NCBI RefSeq assembly: GCF_021653975.1
Contig: NZ_JAJKFK010000001.1
Location: 434,001 to 498,000, forward strand
DNA from: Amycolatopsis sp. GM8
GTDB taxonomy: Bacteria; Actinomycetota; Actinomycetes; Mycobacteriales; Pseudonocardiaceae
Direction: 5' to 3'
Length of the DNA: 64,000 nt
Below the pieces are notes generated by a model that was not told the origin of the DNA, did not search any database, and saw only the letters and a program-made list of their open reading frames with translations. The translations under genes were made by a program, and so were the position numbers. Below are positions 16,329 to 25,071 of the stretch, piece by piece (the first letter of the stretch is position 1; every line of letters begins with the position of its first letter).

Positions 16329-16913
16329 GTGAGGGTGGGGATCGCGGTAAGCGCGGCGCTGGTGGCGCTCGTGCTCGGCCTGTGGCCGCCCGCGGCGCTG
16401 CAGCGAGGCGGCGGGGCGCACAGCACCCTGCTCGACATCCTGGTGCTGCCGACCGAGCCGTACGTGCTCATCCCCGTCATCGCGCTCGCCGCCGGGGTTT
16501 GCGCGGTCCGGCACAGGTGGGCCGACCTCACCCTCTGCCTCGCCGGGACCGCGGGGCCCGTCGCACTCAACACCTGGGTGCTCAAGCCCCTGTTCGACCA
16601 CCCGCTGCACGACTACCTCGCCTACCCCAGCGGCCACACGGTCAGCCTCGTCACCACCCTCACCGTGCTGGTTTTCCTCACCAGGCAACGGATCCTCGCC
16701 GCCACAGCGGCGGCCGCGATAGCCACCGCAGCCGGGATCGGGCTCGTCGGGATCGGCTACCACTACCCCGTCGACGTCATCGGCGGCGCCGCCACCGCGG
16801 TCGCCCTCGTGCTCACGCTGTCGCTGGCGACGCATCCCGGGCGAGCGCCGTCAGCCGGCTCACCGCGCGCAGGTACTTCTTCCGGTAGCCCCCCTGCAAC
16901 ATCTCCTCGGTGA
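16329..16913 (+). CDS. PAP2-family membrane phosphatase
   Basis: The 194-residue protein has five to six hydrophobic helices and phosphatase motifs of the type 2 phosphatidic acid phosphatase family: LKPLFDHP (motif 1, usually KxxxxxxRP, here with HP), YPSGHT (motif 2, PSGH) and GIGYHYPVDVIGG (motif 3, with the His and Asp kept but the usual SR pair not obvious). It would dephosphorylate a lipid or polyprenyl pyrophosphate at the outer membrane face. The start chosen is the GTG at 16329, just after the repeat array. The last 33 codons run antisense through the 3' end of the zapE gene, giving a 101-bp convergent overlap; the low-complexity Ser/Pro tail there may be dispensable. Confidence 0.72.
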   Translation: MRVGIAVSAALVALVLGLWPPAALQRGGGAHSTLLDILVLPTEPYVLIPVIALAAGVCAVRHRWADLTLCLAGTAGPVALNTWVLKPLFDHPLHDYLAYPSGHTVSLVTTLTVLVFLTRQRILAATAAAAIATAAGIGLVGIGYHYPVDVIGGAATAVALVLTLSLATHPGRAPSAGSPRAGTSSGSPPATSPR

Positions 16914-17826
16914 ACAGCGCCGAAAGCGGCTCCCCCGACGCGAGCACCGGAACCGCCCGGTCGTACAGCCGGTCCGCGAACGCCACCAGCCGCAGCGCGA
17001 CGTTCTGATCCGGCGCCGCGTGCACCCCCCGCAGATGCACCAGTGACACCCCGTCGACCAGCCGGCCGTACTTCGACGGGTGCAGGCTCTCCAGATGCGC
17101 GCACAGCGCATCGAAGTCATCGAGCGAAGAATCTTCCTGGGAAGAGGCTGACGCGGCAAGCGTCGCGTCGTCCACCGGCGGGGGCGGGTCGGGCAGGCCG
17201 CGGTGCCGGTAGTCGGGGCCGTCCACCCGCGTCACCGAAAACCGCGCGGACAGGGACTGGATCTCCCGCAGGAAGTCGTCCGCGGCGAACCGGCCCTCGC
17301 CGAGCTTGTCCGGCAACGTGTTCGACGTCGCCGCGACGTACACGCCCGCGTCGGTCAGCTCGCGCAGCAGCCGGTTGACCAGCATGGTGTCGCCGGGATC
17401 GTCCAGCTCGAACTCGTCGATCGCGAGCAACCGGTGCGCCGACAACCGCCGGACCGCTTCGGCGAAACCGAGCGCGCCGACCAGGTGCGTCAGCTCCACG
17501 AAGGTGCCGTACGCCTTGGGCGACGGCGCCGCGTGCCACGTCGACGCGAGCAGGTGCGTCTTGCCGACGCCGAACCCGCCGTCCAGGTACAGCCCCATTT
17601 TCGGGGCGGGCCCGGCGTTTCCGAACAGCCGGAACCGGGATTTCCGCCGCGGCACGGCGATCCGCGCCGCGAACGCCGAGCACGACTCGACCGCCTGCGC
17701 CTGGCTCGGTTCGTCCGGGTTGGGCACGTACGTGCTGAACCGGACGGCGTCGAATCGCGGCGGCGGTACGAGCGAGGAGATCAGCTCGTCCGCCGCGATC
17801 TCCGGGCGGCGGTCGGTCAGGTGCAT
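16813..17826 (-). CDS. zapE: cell division protein ZapE/AFG1-like ATPase
   Basis: The 337-residue AFG1/LACE1-type P-loop ATPase has a Walker A GGFGVGKTHL near residue 84, a Walker B LLAIDEFELDDPGD near residue 130 and sensor TSNTLPDKLGEGRF near residue 165. ZapE is known in E. coli to act on FtsZ rings; in actinobacteria the homologue's role is less certain. It is monocistronic in appearance, with the RibD-like gene starting 40 bp away in the opposite direction. Its C-terminal 34 codons overlap the PAP2 gene on the other strand. Confidence 0.88.
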   Translation of the reverse strand: MHLTDRRPEIAADELISSLVPPPRFDAVRFSTYVPNPDEPSQAQAVESCSAFAARIAVPRRKSRFRLFGNAGPAPKMGLYLDGGFGVGKTHLLASTWHAAPSPKAYGTFVELTHLVGALGFAEAVRRLSAHRLLAIDEFELDDPGDTMLVNRLLRELTDAGVYVAATSNTLPDKLGEGRFAADDFLREIQSLSARFSVTRVDGPDYRHRGLPDPPPPVDDATLAASASSQEDSSLDDFDALCAHLESLHPSKYGRLVDGVSLVHLRGVHAAPDQNVALRLVAFADRLYDRAVPVLASGEPLSALFTEEMLQGGYRKKYLRAVSRLTALARDASPATA

Positions 17827-17866
17827 GAAGCGAGGTTATCCGTGGACGCTCAGTACGATCCGCGGC

Positions 17867-18610
17867 ATGCGCATGCTGTGGCCGAACCCACTCGACGACG
17901 TCACCGACGACGACCTGGAGCGGCTCTACGGCTTCCCCGAGGACCTCGACCGCCCGTGGGTGCAGGTCAACTTCGTCTCCTCCGCGGACGGCGCGGCCAC
18001 CCTTGACGACGTGTCCGCGGGCCTGTCGAACCCCGCCGACAAGCGGATCTACCTGATGGGCCGCGACCTGGCCGACGTCGTGCTGGTGGGCGCCGGCACC
18101 GCACGCGCCGAGGGTTACCGCGGCGCCCGGACCAACCCCGAACGGCAGGCCCGGCGGCGCAGGCTCGGGCTGTCCGAGCTGCCGCCGATCGCAGTCGTCA
18201 GTGGCAGCGCCCGGCTCGACCCCGGCTCATCGCTGTTCACCGACACCGCCGTCCCGCCGATCGTGATCACCACCGCGAGCGCCCCCGAGGACCGGCGCGC
18301 GGCGCTCGCCGAAGCGGGCGCGGACGTCCTCGTCGCCGGCGACGAGATGATCGACCCGCGCGCGGCGCTCGAGCAGCTGGACGCCCGCGGTCTGTGCCGG
18401 ATCAACTGCGAGGGCGGCCCGCACCTGTTCGGCGAGCTCATCGCCGAGGATCTGGTGGATCAGCTGTGCCTCACCGTCGCCCCGATGCTCGCCGGGGCCG
18501 GCGCCGGGCGGATCACGGAAGGCCGGACCGGCGAGGCGAGGCGGCTCGACGTCGCGTCGATCTTGTTCGAGGACGGCTTCACCATGTTCCGCTACCGCAA
18601 ACGCGCATAG
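17867..18610 (+). CDS. RibD C-terminal-domain pyrimidine reductase
   Basis: The 247-residue protein is a stand-alone dihydrofolate-reductase-fold RibD_C domain: VNFVSSADGAATL, DKRIYLMGRDLADVVLVGAGT, a PIVITTASAP strand and the INCEGGPHLFGELI motif with the EGG signature. RibD reductases use NADPH to reduce the ribosylamino-pyrimidine in riboflavin synthesis; stand-alone actinobacterial paralogues often serve elsewhere, so its substrate is uncertain. Two in-frame ATGs are possible (17867 and 17873). It is followed after 9 nt by a GNAT gene and then by ligC, a probable operon. Confidence 0.85.
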   Translation: MRMLWPNPLDDVTDDDLERLYGFPEDLDRPWVQVNFVSSADGAATLDDVSAGLSNPADKRIYLMGRDLADVVLVGAGTARAEGYRGARTNPERQARRRRLGLSELPPIAVVSGSARLDPGSSLFTDTAVPPIVITTASAPEDRRAALAEAGADVLVAGDEMIDPRAALEQLDARGLCRINCEGGPHLFGELIAEDLVDQLCLTVAPMLAGAGAGRITEGRTGEARRLDVASILFEDGFTMFRYRKRA

Positions 18611-18619
18611 TCTGAGCGC

Positions 18620-19144
18620 ATGTCCGTGATCCGGTCCGCGCGCCTGGACTTGGTGGAGCTGACCGGAAACCTGCTGCGGCTGACGCTCGAGCGGGACCTG
18701 GACGCGCTCGCCGGGCTGCTCGGCGTCGAGGTCAGCCAGGAATGGGCCGACCTCATCCCGGCGCGCGAGAACCTCAAGGCCATCCACGACGAGCCGGACG
18801 CCCAGCCGTGGCTCTCGCGCGGGATCGTGCTGCGGGAGGCCGGCGCGCTCATCGGCGAGGTCGGCTTCCACAATCCGCCGGACGAGCTGGCGGTCGTCGA
18901 GCTGGGCTACGAGGTGCTGCCCGCCTTCCGGCGGCGCGGTGTCGCCACCGAGGCGATCCGCGCGCTGACCGACTGGGCCTTCGCGACGGGCGACGCCTCG
19001 ACGGTCTACGTGACGATCGCGCACGACAACGCGGCGTCGATCGGGCTCGTCCAGTCGCTCGGCTTCACCTTCCAGGAGGACTACCACGACCCGGTCGACG
19101 GGCAACTCGTCTTCTACGAACGCGCGCTCCCCCTGCCTCGCTGA
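18620..19144 (+). CDS. GNAT acetyltransferase, RimJ/RimL type
   Basis: The 174-residue protein shows the GNAT acetyl-CoA-binding core: strand LAVVELGYEVLPAFRRRGVA (R-R-x-G-x-A loop) near residues 92-111, followed by TEAIRALTDWAF and the C-terminal HDNAASIGLVQSLGF segment typical of RimL-like N-acetyltransferases. Acceptors may be a protein N-terminus or a small amine. It lies in a probable + strand unit between the RibD-like reductase and ligC with gaps of only 9 and 6 nt. Confidence 0.85.
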   Translation: MSVIRSARLDLVELTGNLLRLTLERDLDALAGLLGVEVSQEWADLIPARENLKAIHDEPDAQPWLSRGIVLREAGALIGEVGFHNPPDELAVVELGYEVLPAFRRRGVATEAIRALTDWAFATGDASTVYVTIAHDNAASIGLVQSLGFTFQEDYHDPVDGQLVFYERALPLPR

Positions 19145-19150
19145 GGCAGA

Positions 19151-20224
19151 ATGACCTGCATGTTGCCGCTGAGTCCGCCGGTCCAGCCGATGCTGGCACG
19201 TCCGGTGAAGAAGATCCCGGACACCGGCGGGATGCTGTTCGAGCCGAAGTGGGACGGGTTCCGCTGCCTCGTGTTCCGCGACGGTGACGAGCTGACCCTG
19301 CAGTCGCGCGCGGGTAAACCGCTCAACCGGTACTTCCCCGAGGTGCTGACCGGGCTGAGCGCCGTGCTGCCCGAACAGATCGTGCTCGACGGCGAGCTCG
19401 TCATCGCCCACGACGGGCATCTCGACTTCGACCTGCTCACCGAACGCATCCACCCCGCCAAGAGCCGCGTCACGATGCTCGCCGAGAGCGTGCCCGCCAC
19501 GTTCGTCGCGTTCGACCTGCTCGTCCTCGGCGAAGAGTCCTTTGTGGACGAACCGACGAGCGTGCGCCGGGATCGGCTGGAAAAGCTGACCGGCATCAAC
19601 ATCACGCCCGCGACGCAGGACCCGGCCATCGCGCGCGAGTGGTTCACGCTCTTCGAAGGCGCCGGGCTCGACGGCGTGATCGGCAAACCGCTGGACGCGA
19701 CCTACCAGCCGGGCAAGCGGATCATGGCCAAGTACAAGCACGCCCGCACCGCCGACTGCGTGGTCGCGGGCCTGCGCTGGCATGCCGACTCCGAACCCGG
19801 GGAGTCGGTCGGCTCGTTCCTGCTCGGCCTCTACGACGACAACGGGATCCTGCATCACGTCGGCGTCGTCGGCTCGTTCCCGGCAGCGCGACGCCGTGAG
19901 CTGGCCATTGAACTCGCCGAGTTGATCACCGACGGCGAGCACCCGTGGCTCGGCGACGCGGTCGTCGAGGGCCAGCGGCTGCCCGGCGGCATCACGCGCT
20001 GGCGCAGCACCGAGCAGCCGTGGGTGCCGCTGCGCCTGGAACGGGTCGTCGAAGTCGGGTACGAGCACACCGAGGGCGGCCATCCCGCACGGTTCCGGCA
20101 CACCGCGCAGTTCGCGCGCTGGCGCCCGGACCGCGAACCCGCGTCCTGCGGCTACGCACAGCTCGACGAGCCCGCCCGATACGACCTCGACGCCGTGTTC
20201 AAGGGCGAGGTGCGGCTACCCTGA
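19151..20224 (+). CDS. ligC: ATP-dependent DNA ligase, LigC type
   Basis: The 357-residue enzyme has the nucleotidyltransferase motif I EPKWDGFRCLV with the Lys that is adenylated, motif III-like LDGELVI, motif IV GLDGVIGKPLD and motif V KYKHARTADCVV, then an OB-fold domain ending at HTAQFARWRPD. Length and sequence match the small ATP-dependent ligases (LigC) of mycobacteria and relatives, which act in excision repair and as a backup in end joining. A second ATG at 19160 gives the more typical N-terminus, but the first has the better ribosome site (GAGG). Its likely partner, a Prim-PolC polymerase, is encoded at 25230. Confidence 0.9.
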   Translation: MTCMLPLSPPVQPMLARPVKKIPDTGGMLFEPKWDGFRCLVFRDGDELTLQSRAGKPLNRYFPEVLTGLSAVLPEQIVLDGELVIAHDGHLDFDLLTERIHPAKSRVTMLAESVPATFVAFDLLVLGEESFVDEPTSVRRDRLEKLTGINITPATQDPAIAREWFTLFEGAGLDGVIGKPLDATYQPGKRIMAKYKHARTADCVVAGLRWHADSEPGESVGSFLLGLYDDNGILHHVGVVGSFPAARRRELAIELAELITDGEHPWLGDAVVEGQRLPGGITRWRSTEQPWVPLRLERVVEVGYEHTEGGHPARFRHTAQFARWRPDREPASCGYAQLDEPARYDLDAVFKGEVRLP

Positions 20225-20282
20225 CCCGCTTACCCGCTGCTCACCCGGTACGTGCGAAGGTCGGGACCGAACGTGGATCGAA

Positions 20283-21845
20283 GTGAGGGGACCCGTCTTG
20301 CTCCGCCGGCATTCCTTGCTGTTGCTCGCCGTGCTGGTGCCGTGCCTGGCCGCCGGCTGCACCGCGGGACCGTCACAGCGCCCGGCCGTGGTGGAGAACG
20401 ACGAGCGCTCGGCGACGACCACCGCGAGCACGCCGCAGGTGGTACCCCTGCCGCCGCTGACCGAACCGCAGTCGCCGTCCGTCGACTGGGCCGACTGCGG
20501 CGACCAGACCCGCAGCAGGCTCGATCCGCCCGCGGTGCCGGCCACGCTGAAGTTCAGCTGCGCCGACGTGCAGTCCGTGCTCGACGCGCCGGACCTGCCT
20601 GGCCGCGTGCAGACACACATCGCGCTGCTCAAGGCAGGCGACGGCCCGATCCCGCTGGTGGTGCTCAACGACATCGAAGGCGAGACCGGCACGCTCTACG
20701 CTGCCCACCTCGCCGCATTGCTGCCGGCGACGCTGCTGCAACGGTTCTCGCTCATCGGCGTCGACCGGCGGGGCACCGGTGACTCGGACCCGGTCGGCTG
20801 TGTGCCCGGCGAGGCCCGCGGCGCGCTGCTGAGCCAGGATCCGGCGGGCGGTGACCTGGAGGCCGTGCTCGACGCCGCGCGCCGGGCCGGGCAGCAGTGC
20901 GCGATCGAACTCGGCTCGACCCAGCAGGCACTGGACAGCTGGCGCACCGCGGGCGACCTCGACGAGGTCCGCGACGCGCTGGGGGTGCCGAAACTCAACG
21001 CGATCGCCCGCGGCGAAGCCTCGGACGTGCTCACCGCGTACGCCAACCGCTACCCCAGCCGCGTCGGGCGGGTCGTGTTCGACGGCATCCCGGACCCGTC
21101 CTCGGACCAGGCGACCGTGCTCGGCGACCTCGCCACCGCCCAGCAGGCCACCCTCGACGCGTTCACCGCGGACTGCGTCGCCCGCGGCTGCCCGCTCGGC
21201 GCCAACGCGGCCGAAGCTGTGCCGTCACTGCTGGATCAGCTGCGTTCGGCGCCGCCCACGCTGGCGAACAGCGTCCCGTTCGCGCCGGGGATCGCACTGA
21301 ACGCGGTCCTCGCCGGGCTGGCGAACCGCGCGCGCTGGCCCGAGCTCGCCGACGCGATCCAGGCCGCCCGCACCGGGAACCCGACGCAGCTGGCCGCGTT
21401 CGTCGCGCCGATGATCAACGGCTCGCAGCTCGCGCCGTCCCGGCTCGACGGGGCGCTGGCGACCGAGTGCAACGACAGCGCGATCCGGCTGCCGGCCAAC
21501 CAGACCGACACGCTGACCGACACGCTGCGCCAGCACAACCCGCTGTTCGGCGGCCTTGTCACGCAACGACTCCTGTGGTGCCTGCCGTGGCCGGGCCGCA
21601 GCGGCGCGGTCGCGTCGCTGGGCGTGTCCGGCATCCCGCCGGTGCTGGTGACGAGCACGAAAACCGACCCGCTGACGCCGGAGGCCGGCACAGCGCGGGC
21701 CGCCGAACAGATGACCAGCGCGGTGCGGATCTCGTGGCAGGGCGTCGGACACGGAGCGATGTCGTCGTCGTGCGTCGGCGAGGCGGTGCGGGCGTTCCTG
21801 GTCGACGGAAAGGTGCCGACGGACGGCACGCTCTGCCCCGCCTAG
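20283..21845 (+). CDS. alpha/beta-hydrolase-fold lipoprotein with replaced nucleophile
   Basis: The 520-residue protein starts with a lipoprotein signal (hydrophobic run then LAAGC, Cys26), followed by a Pro/Thr linker and an alpha/beta hydrolase domain of the TAP/SlpD secreted peptidase type. The acid (STKTDPLTPEAG) and His (GVGHGAMS) of the triad and the C-terminal TAP-like domain are recognisable. At the nucleophile elbow, however, the usual GGSYGT is replaced by RGEASD, putting Glu at the Ser position. It may be an inactive paralogue acting as a binding protein, or use a nearby Ser. It would be anchored outside the cytoplasmic membrane. The GTG start is followed directly by the signal sequence. 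Confidence 0.82.
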   Translation: MRGPVLLRRHSLLLLAVLVPCLAAGCTAGPSQRPAVVENDERSATTTASTPQVVPLPPLTEPQSPSVDWADCGDQTRSRLDPPAVPATLKFSCADVQSVLDAPDLPGRVQTHIALLKAGDGPIPLVVLNDIEGETGTLYAAHLAALLPATLLQRFSLIGVDRRGTGDSDPVGCVPGEARGALLSQDPAGGDLEAVLDAARRAGQQCAIELGSTQQALDSWRTAGDLDEVRDALGVPKLNAIARGEASDVLTAYANRYPSRVGRVVFDGIPDPSSDQATVLGDLATAQQATLDAFTADCVARGCPLGANAAEAVPSLLDQLRSAPPTLANSVPFAPGIALNAVLAGLANRARWPELADAIQAARTGNPTQLAAFVAPMINGSQLAPSRLDGALATECNDSAIRLPANQTDTLTDTLRQHNPLFGGLVTQRLLWCLPWPGRSGAVASLGVSGIPPVLVTSTKTDPLTPEAGTARAAEQMTSAVRISWQGVGHGAMSSSCVGEAVRAFLVDGKVPTDGTLCPA

Positions 21846-21911
21846 GGGATCCCGTCGAAGGCCGTTACGCTTGGCAGTCGCCGTTGGTCAAGTCCCACAC
21901 TGGGGGTCACC

Positions 21912-23198
21912 GTGTCGTCATCCGCCGTCGAGGCACCGGCTGCCGCGCCGCCGCCCTCGCCGCCGGCAAGACGCACCATTCCGGCGCCCGCGTTCTGGGC
22001 CGTGCTGGTGCTCGGCGCGCTCGCGGGCGGCTGGTACCTCAAGGAACTGCTCGCCGACATCGGCTCGATGATGCACCTGCTGGACCTCGGCGTGTACAAG
22101 ATCGCCGGTGCCCGGGTGCTCGACGGCGTCTCGGTCTACGACACCCCGCTGCTCGGCGAAACACGTGGCGTATGGGAGTTCGTCTACACGCCGTTCTCCG
22201 CGCTGCTGTTCGTGCCGCTCGCGAAGATCGATGGGAACGCGTTCACCTACGTCGGCGGGATCGGCGGGTTCGTGTTCCTCGCGGTCGGCGTGTGGGCCGC
22301 GCTGGCGATGCTGAACTACCGGCGCGACGCGAAGCTGGTGATCTTCAGCCTGCCGGTCGCCATGCTGTTGCTGTGGTCCGAGCCGATCCGCGAGACGATG
22401 GCGTTCGGTCAGGTCAACATCCTGCTGATGACGATCGTGCTGGTCGACATGGCGCTGCCGGATTCCTTCCGCGGCAAGGGAATCCTGACCGGGATCGCGG
22501 CCGGCATCAAGCTGACGCCGGCGTTCTTCATCGCCTATTTCCTGTTCACCAGGCGTTACCGGGCGGCCGCGGTGTCGGCCGCCTCGCTCGCCGCGACGGT
22601 ACTCATCGGTTTCCTGGTGCTGCCGCACGACTCGAAGACCTTCTGGGCCGGCGCGTTCTTCGACCCGACCCGCGTCGGGGTGCCGGAGAACCCGTCCAAC
22701 GAGTCGCTGCGCGGCATGTTCGCGCGCAGCGTCGGCCTGGACGGCGGCTGGAAGATCCTGTGGTTCCTCGTGGCCGCGGTGCTTGCGCTGGCCTGCCTGT
22801 ACCTGGCGCGGCGGCTGTCGTTCGGCCGTCAGGAGCTGCTGGCGGTGGCGCTGTGCGGGCTGGCCACGACGCTGATCTCGCCGTACAGCTGGGTGCACCA
22901 CTGGGTGTGGTGGGGCGCGCTGCTGATCTGGCTGCTGGACGCGTCGCTGCAGCGGTGGAACGTCGGCGCGTGGCTCGCGTTACTGGTGACGTTCTTCGTG
23001 GTGTCCGGCGGGATCCTCACGTTGTTCGGGTCCGAAGAGAGCTCGGTGCTGACCTTCCCGTCGTGGCGGCACCTCGGCGTGGTGTACCACAACGCCTACA
23101 TCTGGCTGACCGTCGCGGCGTTCGTGGTCGTGGCGCTGCGGTTGAGGAGCCTGACGGCGAGCCGTTCGTACGAGTCGAGCAACTCGCTCCGGTCGTAA
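21912..23198 (+). CDS. GT87 mannosyltransferase
   Basis: The 428-residue polytopic membrane protein is a second GT87 member. A cytoplasmic Ala/Pro-rich N-terminus precedes about ten transmembrane segments; motifs matching the paralogue at 4317 are HLLDLGVYKIAG (acidic loop), FVYTPFSALLFVPL, MAFGQVNILLM and GIKLTPAFFIAYFL. It would use polyprenol-phosphate-mannose to mannosylate an outer-face lipid or glycan. The GTG start follows about 65 nt after the lipoprotein hydrolase, so the two may be co-transcribed. The last 34 codons overlap the convergent LLM oxidoreductase by 103 bp. Confidence 0.84.
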   Translation: MSSSAVEAPAAAPPPSPPARRTIPAPAFWAVLVLGALAGGWYLKELLADIGSMMHLLDLGVYKIAGARVLDGVSVYDTPLLGETRGVWEFVYTPFSALLFVPLAKIDGNAFTYVGGIGGFVFLAVGVWAALAMLNYRRDAKLVIFSLPVAMLLLWSEPIRETMAFGQVNILLMTIVLVDMALPDSFRGKGILTGIAAGIKLTPAFFIAYFLFTRRYRAAAVSAASLAATVLIGFLVLPHDSKTFWAGAFFDPTRVGVPENPSNESLRGMFARSVGLDGGWKILWFLVAAVLALACLYLARRLSFGRQELLAVALCGLATTLISPYSWVHHWVWWGALLIWLLDASLQRWNVGAWLALLVTFFVVSGGILTLFGSEESSVLTFPSWRHLGVVYHNAYIWLTVAAFVVVALRLRSLTASRSYESSNSLRS

Positions 23199-24121
23199 CC
23201 GCTCGTCGAGAGCAGGACTTCGTCGGCGCCCGTGCGTTCGACCAGGCCGGTCAGCTCGCGCGCCGCTTCGTCGCCGGTACCCCGGATCTGATCGCGCATC
23301 GCGTGGGTGAACAGCTCGCGTTCCTTGGCGGTCATGTCGAGCGCGAGCACCTCAGCGGTGGGCAGCAGCGGCGGGAACACGCCGTGCGTGCGCGAGTACG
23401 CCGCCGACCACGCCTCGGACACCAGCAGCCGCTCGGCTTCTTCGGTGGTTTCCGCGGCGGCGACGGTCGCCGAGACGACCACGTACGGGTACGGCGACCA
23501 GTGTGAGGGCACGAAGTTCTCGCGGTAACGGCCGATGGCGTCCAGCATCCGCTGCTCGCCGCGCACGGCGCCGATGACCAGCGGCAGGCCCAGTTCCGCG
23601 GCCAGGTCGGCGCCCGTGCCGGTGGCGAGGATGAACGGCGGGACACCCAGCCCCTCGGCAGGGTACGCGTGCACGCCCGGGTGCGCCCGCTGGCTGCCGT
23701 CGAGGAACCCGAGCAGTTCCCGGACCTGCTCGCCGAACCTGTCGGCGTCCTCCCGGTCGCGGCCGAGCGCCTGCCGGACGCCGCCGGTGAACCCGACGGA
23801 CCGGCCGAGCCCCATATCGATCCGGCCCGGGAACAGCGATTCCAGCACGCCGAACTGCTCGGCCACGACCAGCGGCTGGTGGTTGGGCAGCATCACACCG
23901 CCGGTGCCGACCCGGATGTGGTCCGTCGCGGCGGCGATCGCGGCCGCGAGCACGGTCGGCGCGGAGCCGGCCACGCCCGGCACGCTGTGGTGCTCGGACA
24001 CCCAGAACCGGTGGTAGCCCAAGGCTTCCGCCTGCTTGGCGAACTCGACGGTCGCACGCAGCGCGTCCGCGTGGGACGCACCTTTCCTGGTCCGCGACCG
24101 GTCGAGCACCGAAAGCCTCAT
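23096..24121 (-). CDS. LLM class flavin-dependent oxidoreductase, MsnO8-like
   Basis: The 341-residue protein belongs to the luciferase-like family of alkanal-monooxygenase-like proteins: LSVLDRSRTRKG at the N-terminus, YHRFWVSEHHSVPGVAGSAP (the conserved EHH), RVGTGGVMLPNHQPL and GRIDMGLGRSVGFTG. Members bind FMN and have few assigned substrates. Its 3' end overlaps the GT87 gene on the opposite strand by 103 bp. The tail beyond the last helix is about a dozen residues of low complexity. A divergent LLM gene starts 52 bp away at 24174. Confidence 0.85.
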   Translation of the reverse strand: MRLSVLDRSRTRKGASHADALRATVEFAKQAEALGYHRFWVSEHHSVPGVAGSAPTVLAAAIAAATDHIRVGTGGVMLPNHQPLVVAEQFGVLESLFPGRIDMGLGRSVGFTGGVRQALGRDREDADRFGEQVRELLGFLDGSQRAHPGVHAYPAEGLGVPPFILATGTGADLAAELGLPLVIGAVRGEQRMLDAIGRYRENFVPSHWSPYPYVVVSATVAAAETTEEAERLLVSEAWSAAYSRTHGVFPPLLPTAEVLALDMTAKERELFTHAMRDQIRGTGDEAARELTGLVERTGADEVLLSTSGYDRSELLDSYERLAVRLLNRSATTTNAATVSQM

Positions 24122-24173
24122 GATCAGTCCAACAAGGGCAGCCGGGCCGGGGATTCCCGACTAGGTTCGGGGC

Positions 24174-25064
24174 ATGCGCTACGCCATCGCACTTCCGCAG
24201 TTCAGCGCCGACGGTGAGTTCGACCCCGCGGCTTTCCGCGCGTATGTCCAGCGCGCCGAGGCCCTCGGCTTCGACGGCGGGTGGACCCAGGAGCAGGTCC
24301 TGGGCAAGAGCCCCATCCTCGGCGCGATCGAGACCATGACCTACGCCGCCGCGTGCACCGAGCGATTGCGGGTGGGCTGCTCGGTTTTCGTGACCCCGCA
24401 ACACAATCCGGTCGAGCTGGCGAAGAGCCTCGCCACCCTGGACCAGCTCAGCCGCGGCCGGGTCGACGCCGGGATCGGGGTCGGCGGGCCGCGCCCGTAC
24501 CACCCGGCTTTCGGACACCAGGGCGACGCCCTCGTCGCGCGGTTCACCGAGGGGCTCGCCATCATGCGGTCGCTGTGGACGGAGCCCGAGACGACCATCG
24601 ACGGGCGGTTCTGGCAGCTGAGCGGGTCGCCGATGGAGCCGAAGCCGTTCCAGAAGCCGGGTCCGCCGGTGTGGATCGGCGGCAGCCACCCGAACGCGCT
24701 GAAGCGGGCCGTGCGGCTCGGCGACGGGTTCTTCGGCGCGGGCTCCACCACGACCGCGCGGTTCGCCGAGCAAGTGCGGGTCGTGCACGCGGAGCGGGCC
24801 GATTTCCCCATCGCGAAGCGGATCTACATCGCCGTGGACGACGACGGTGACCGTGCCCGCAAGCAGATGTCCGACGGCCTCGAGATGATCTACGGCTCGC
24901 GCGGGCTGGAGCCCGTCGCCGTGGCCGGTACCCCGGCGGAGTGCGTGCGCGGGGTGCGGGAAGTGGCCGACGCGGGCGCCGAGCTGATCCTGTTCACCAC
25001 GGTCGCCGACCAGGCCGAGCAGATGGAACGCCTCGCCGCCGAGATCATCCCCCAGGTGCCCTGA
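24174..25064 (+). CDS. LLM class F420-dependent oxidoreductase
   Basis: The 296-residue protein has the LLM signature RYAIALPQFSADGEFD, GWTQEQVLGKSPILG, LRVGCSVFVTPQHNPVELA, RVDAGIGVGG and KPGPPVWIGGSHPNAL, matching F420-dependent members. The substrate is unknown. It is divergent from the MsnO8-like gene at 23096-24121, and the two may share a promoter region of about 50 bp. The gene ends just before a family B 21-bp repeat array that separates it from the convergent Prim-PolC gene. Confidence 0.85.
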   Translation: MRYAIALPQFSADGEFDPAAFRAYVQRAEALGFDGGWTQEQVLGKSPILGAIETMTYAAACTERLRVGCSVFVTPQHNPVELAKSLATLDQLSRGRVDAGIGVGGPRPYHPAFGHQGDALVARFTEGLAIMRSLWTEPETTIDGRFWQLSGSPMEPKPFQKPGPPVWIGGSHPNALKRAVRLGDGFFGAGSTTTARFAEQVRVVHAERADFPIAKRIYIAVDDDGDRARKQMSDGLEMIYGSRGLEPVAVAGTPAECVRGVREVADAGAELILFTTVADQAEQMERLAAEIIPQVP

Positions 25065-25071
25065 CCCCCCG

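Noticed and set aside
18227-20101. A 624-codon minus-strand open frame opposite the GNAT and ligC genes
   Set aside because: The sense-strand genes have clear motifs (KWDGFR, GNAT core); this frame has none.
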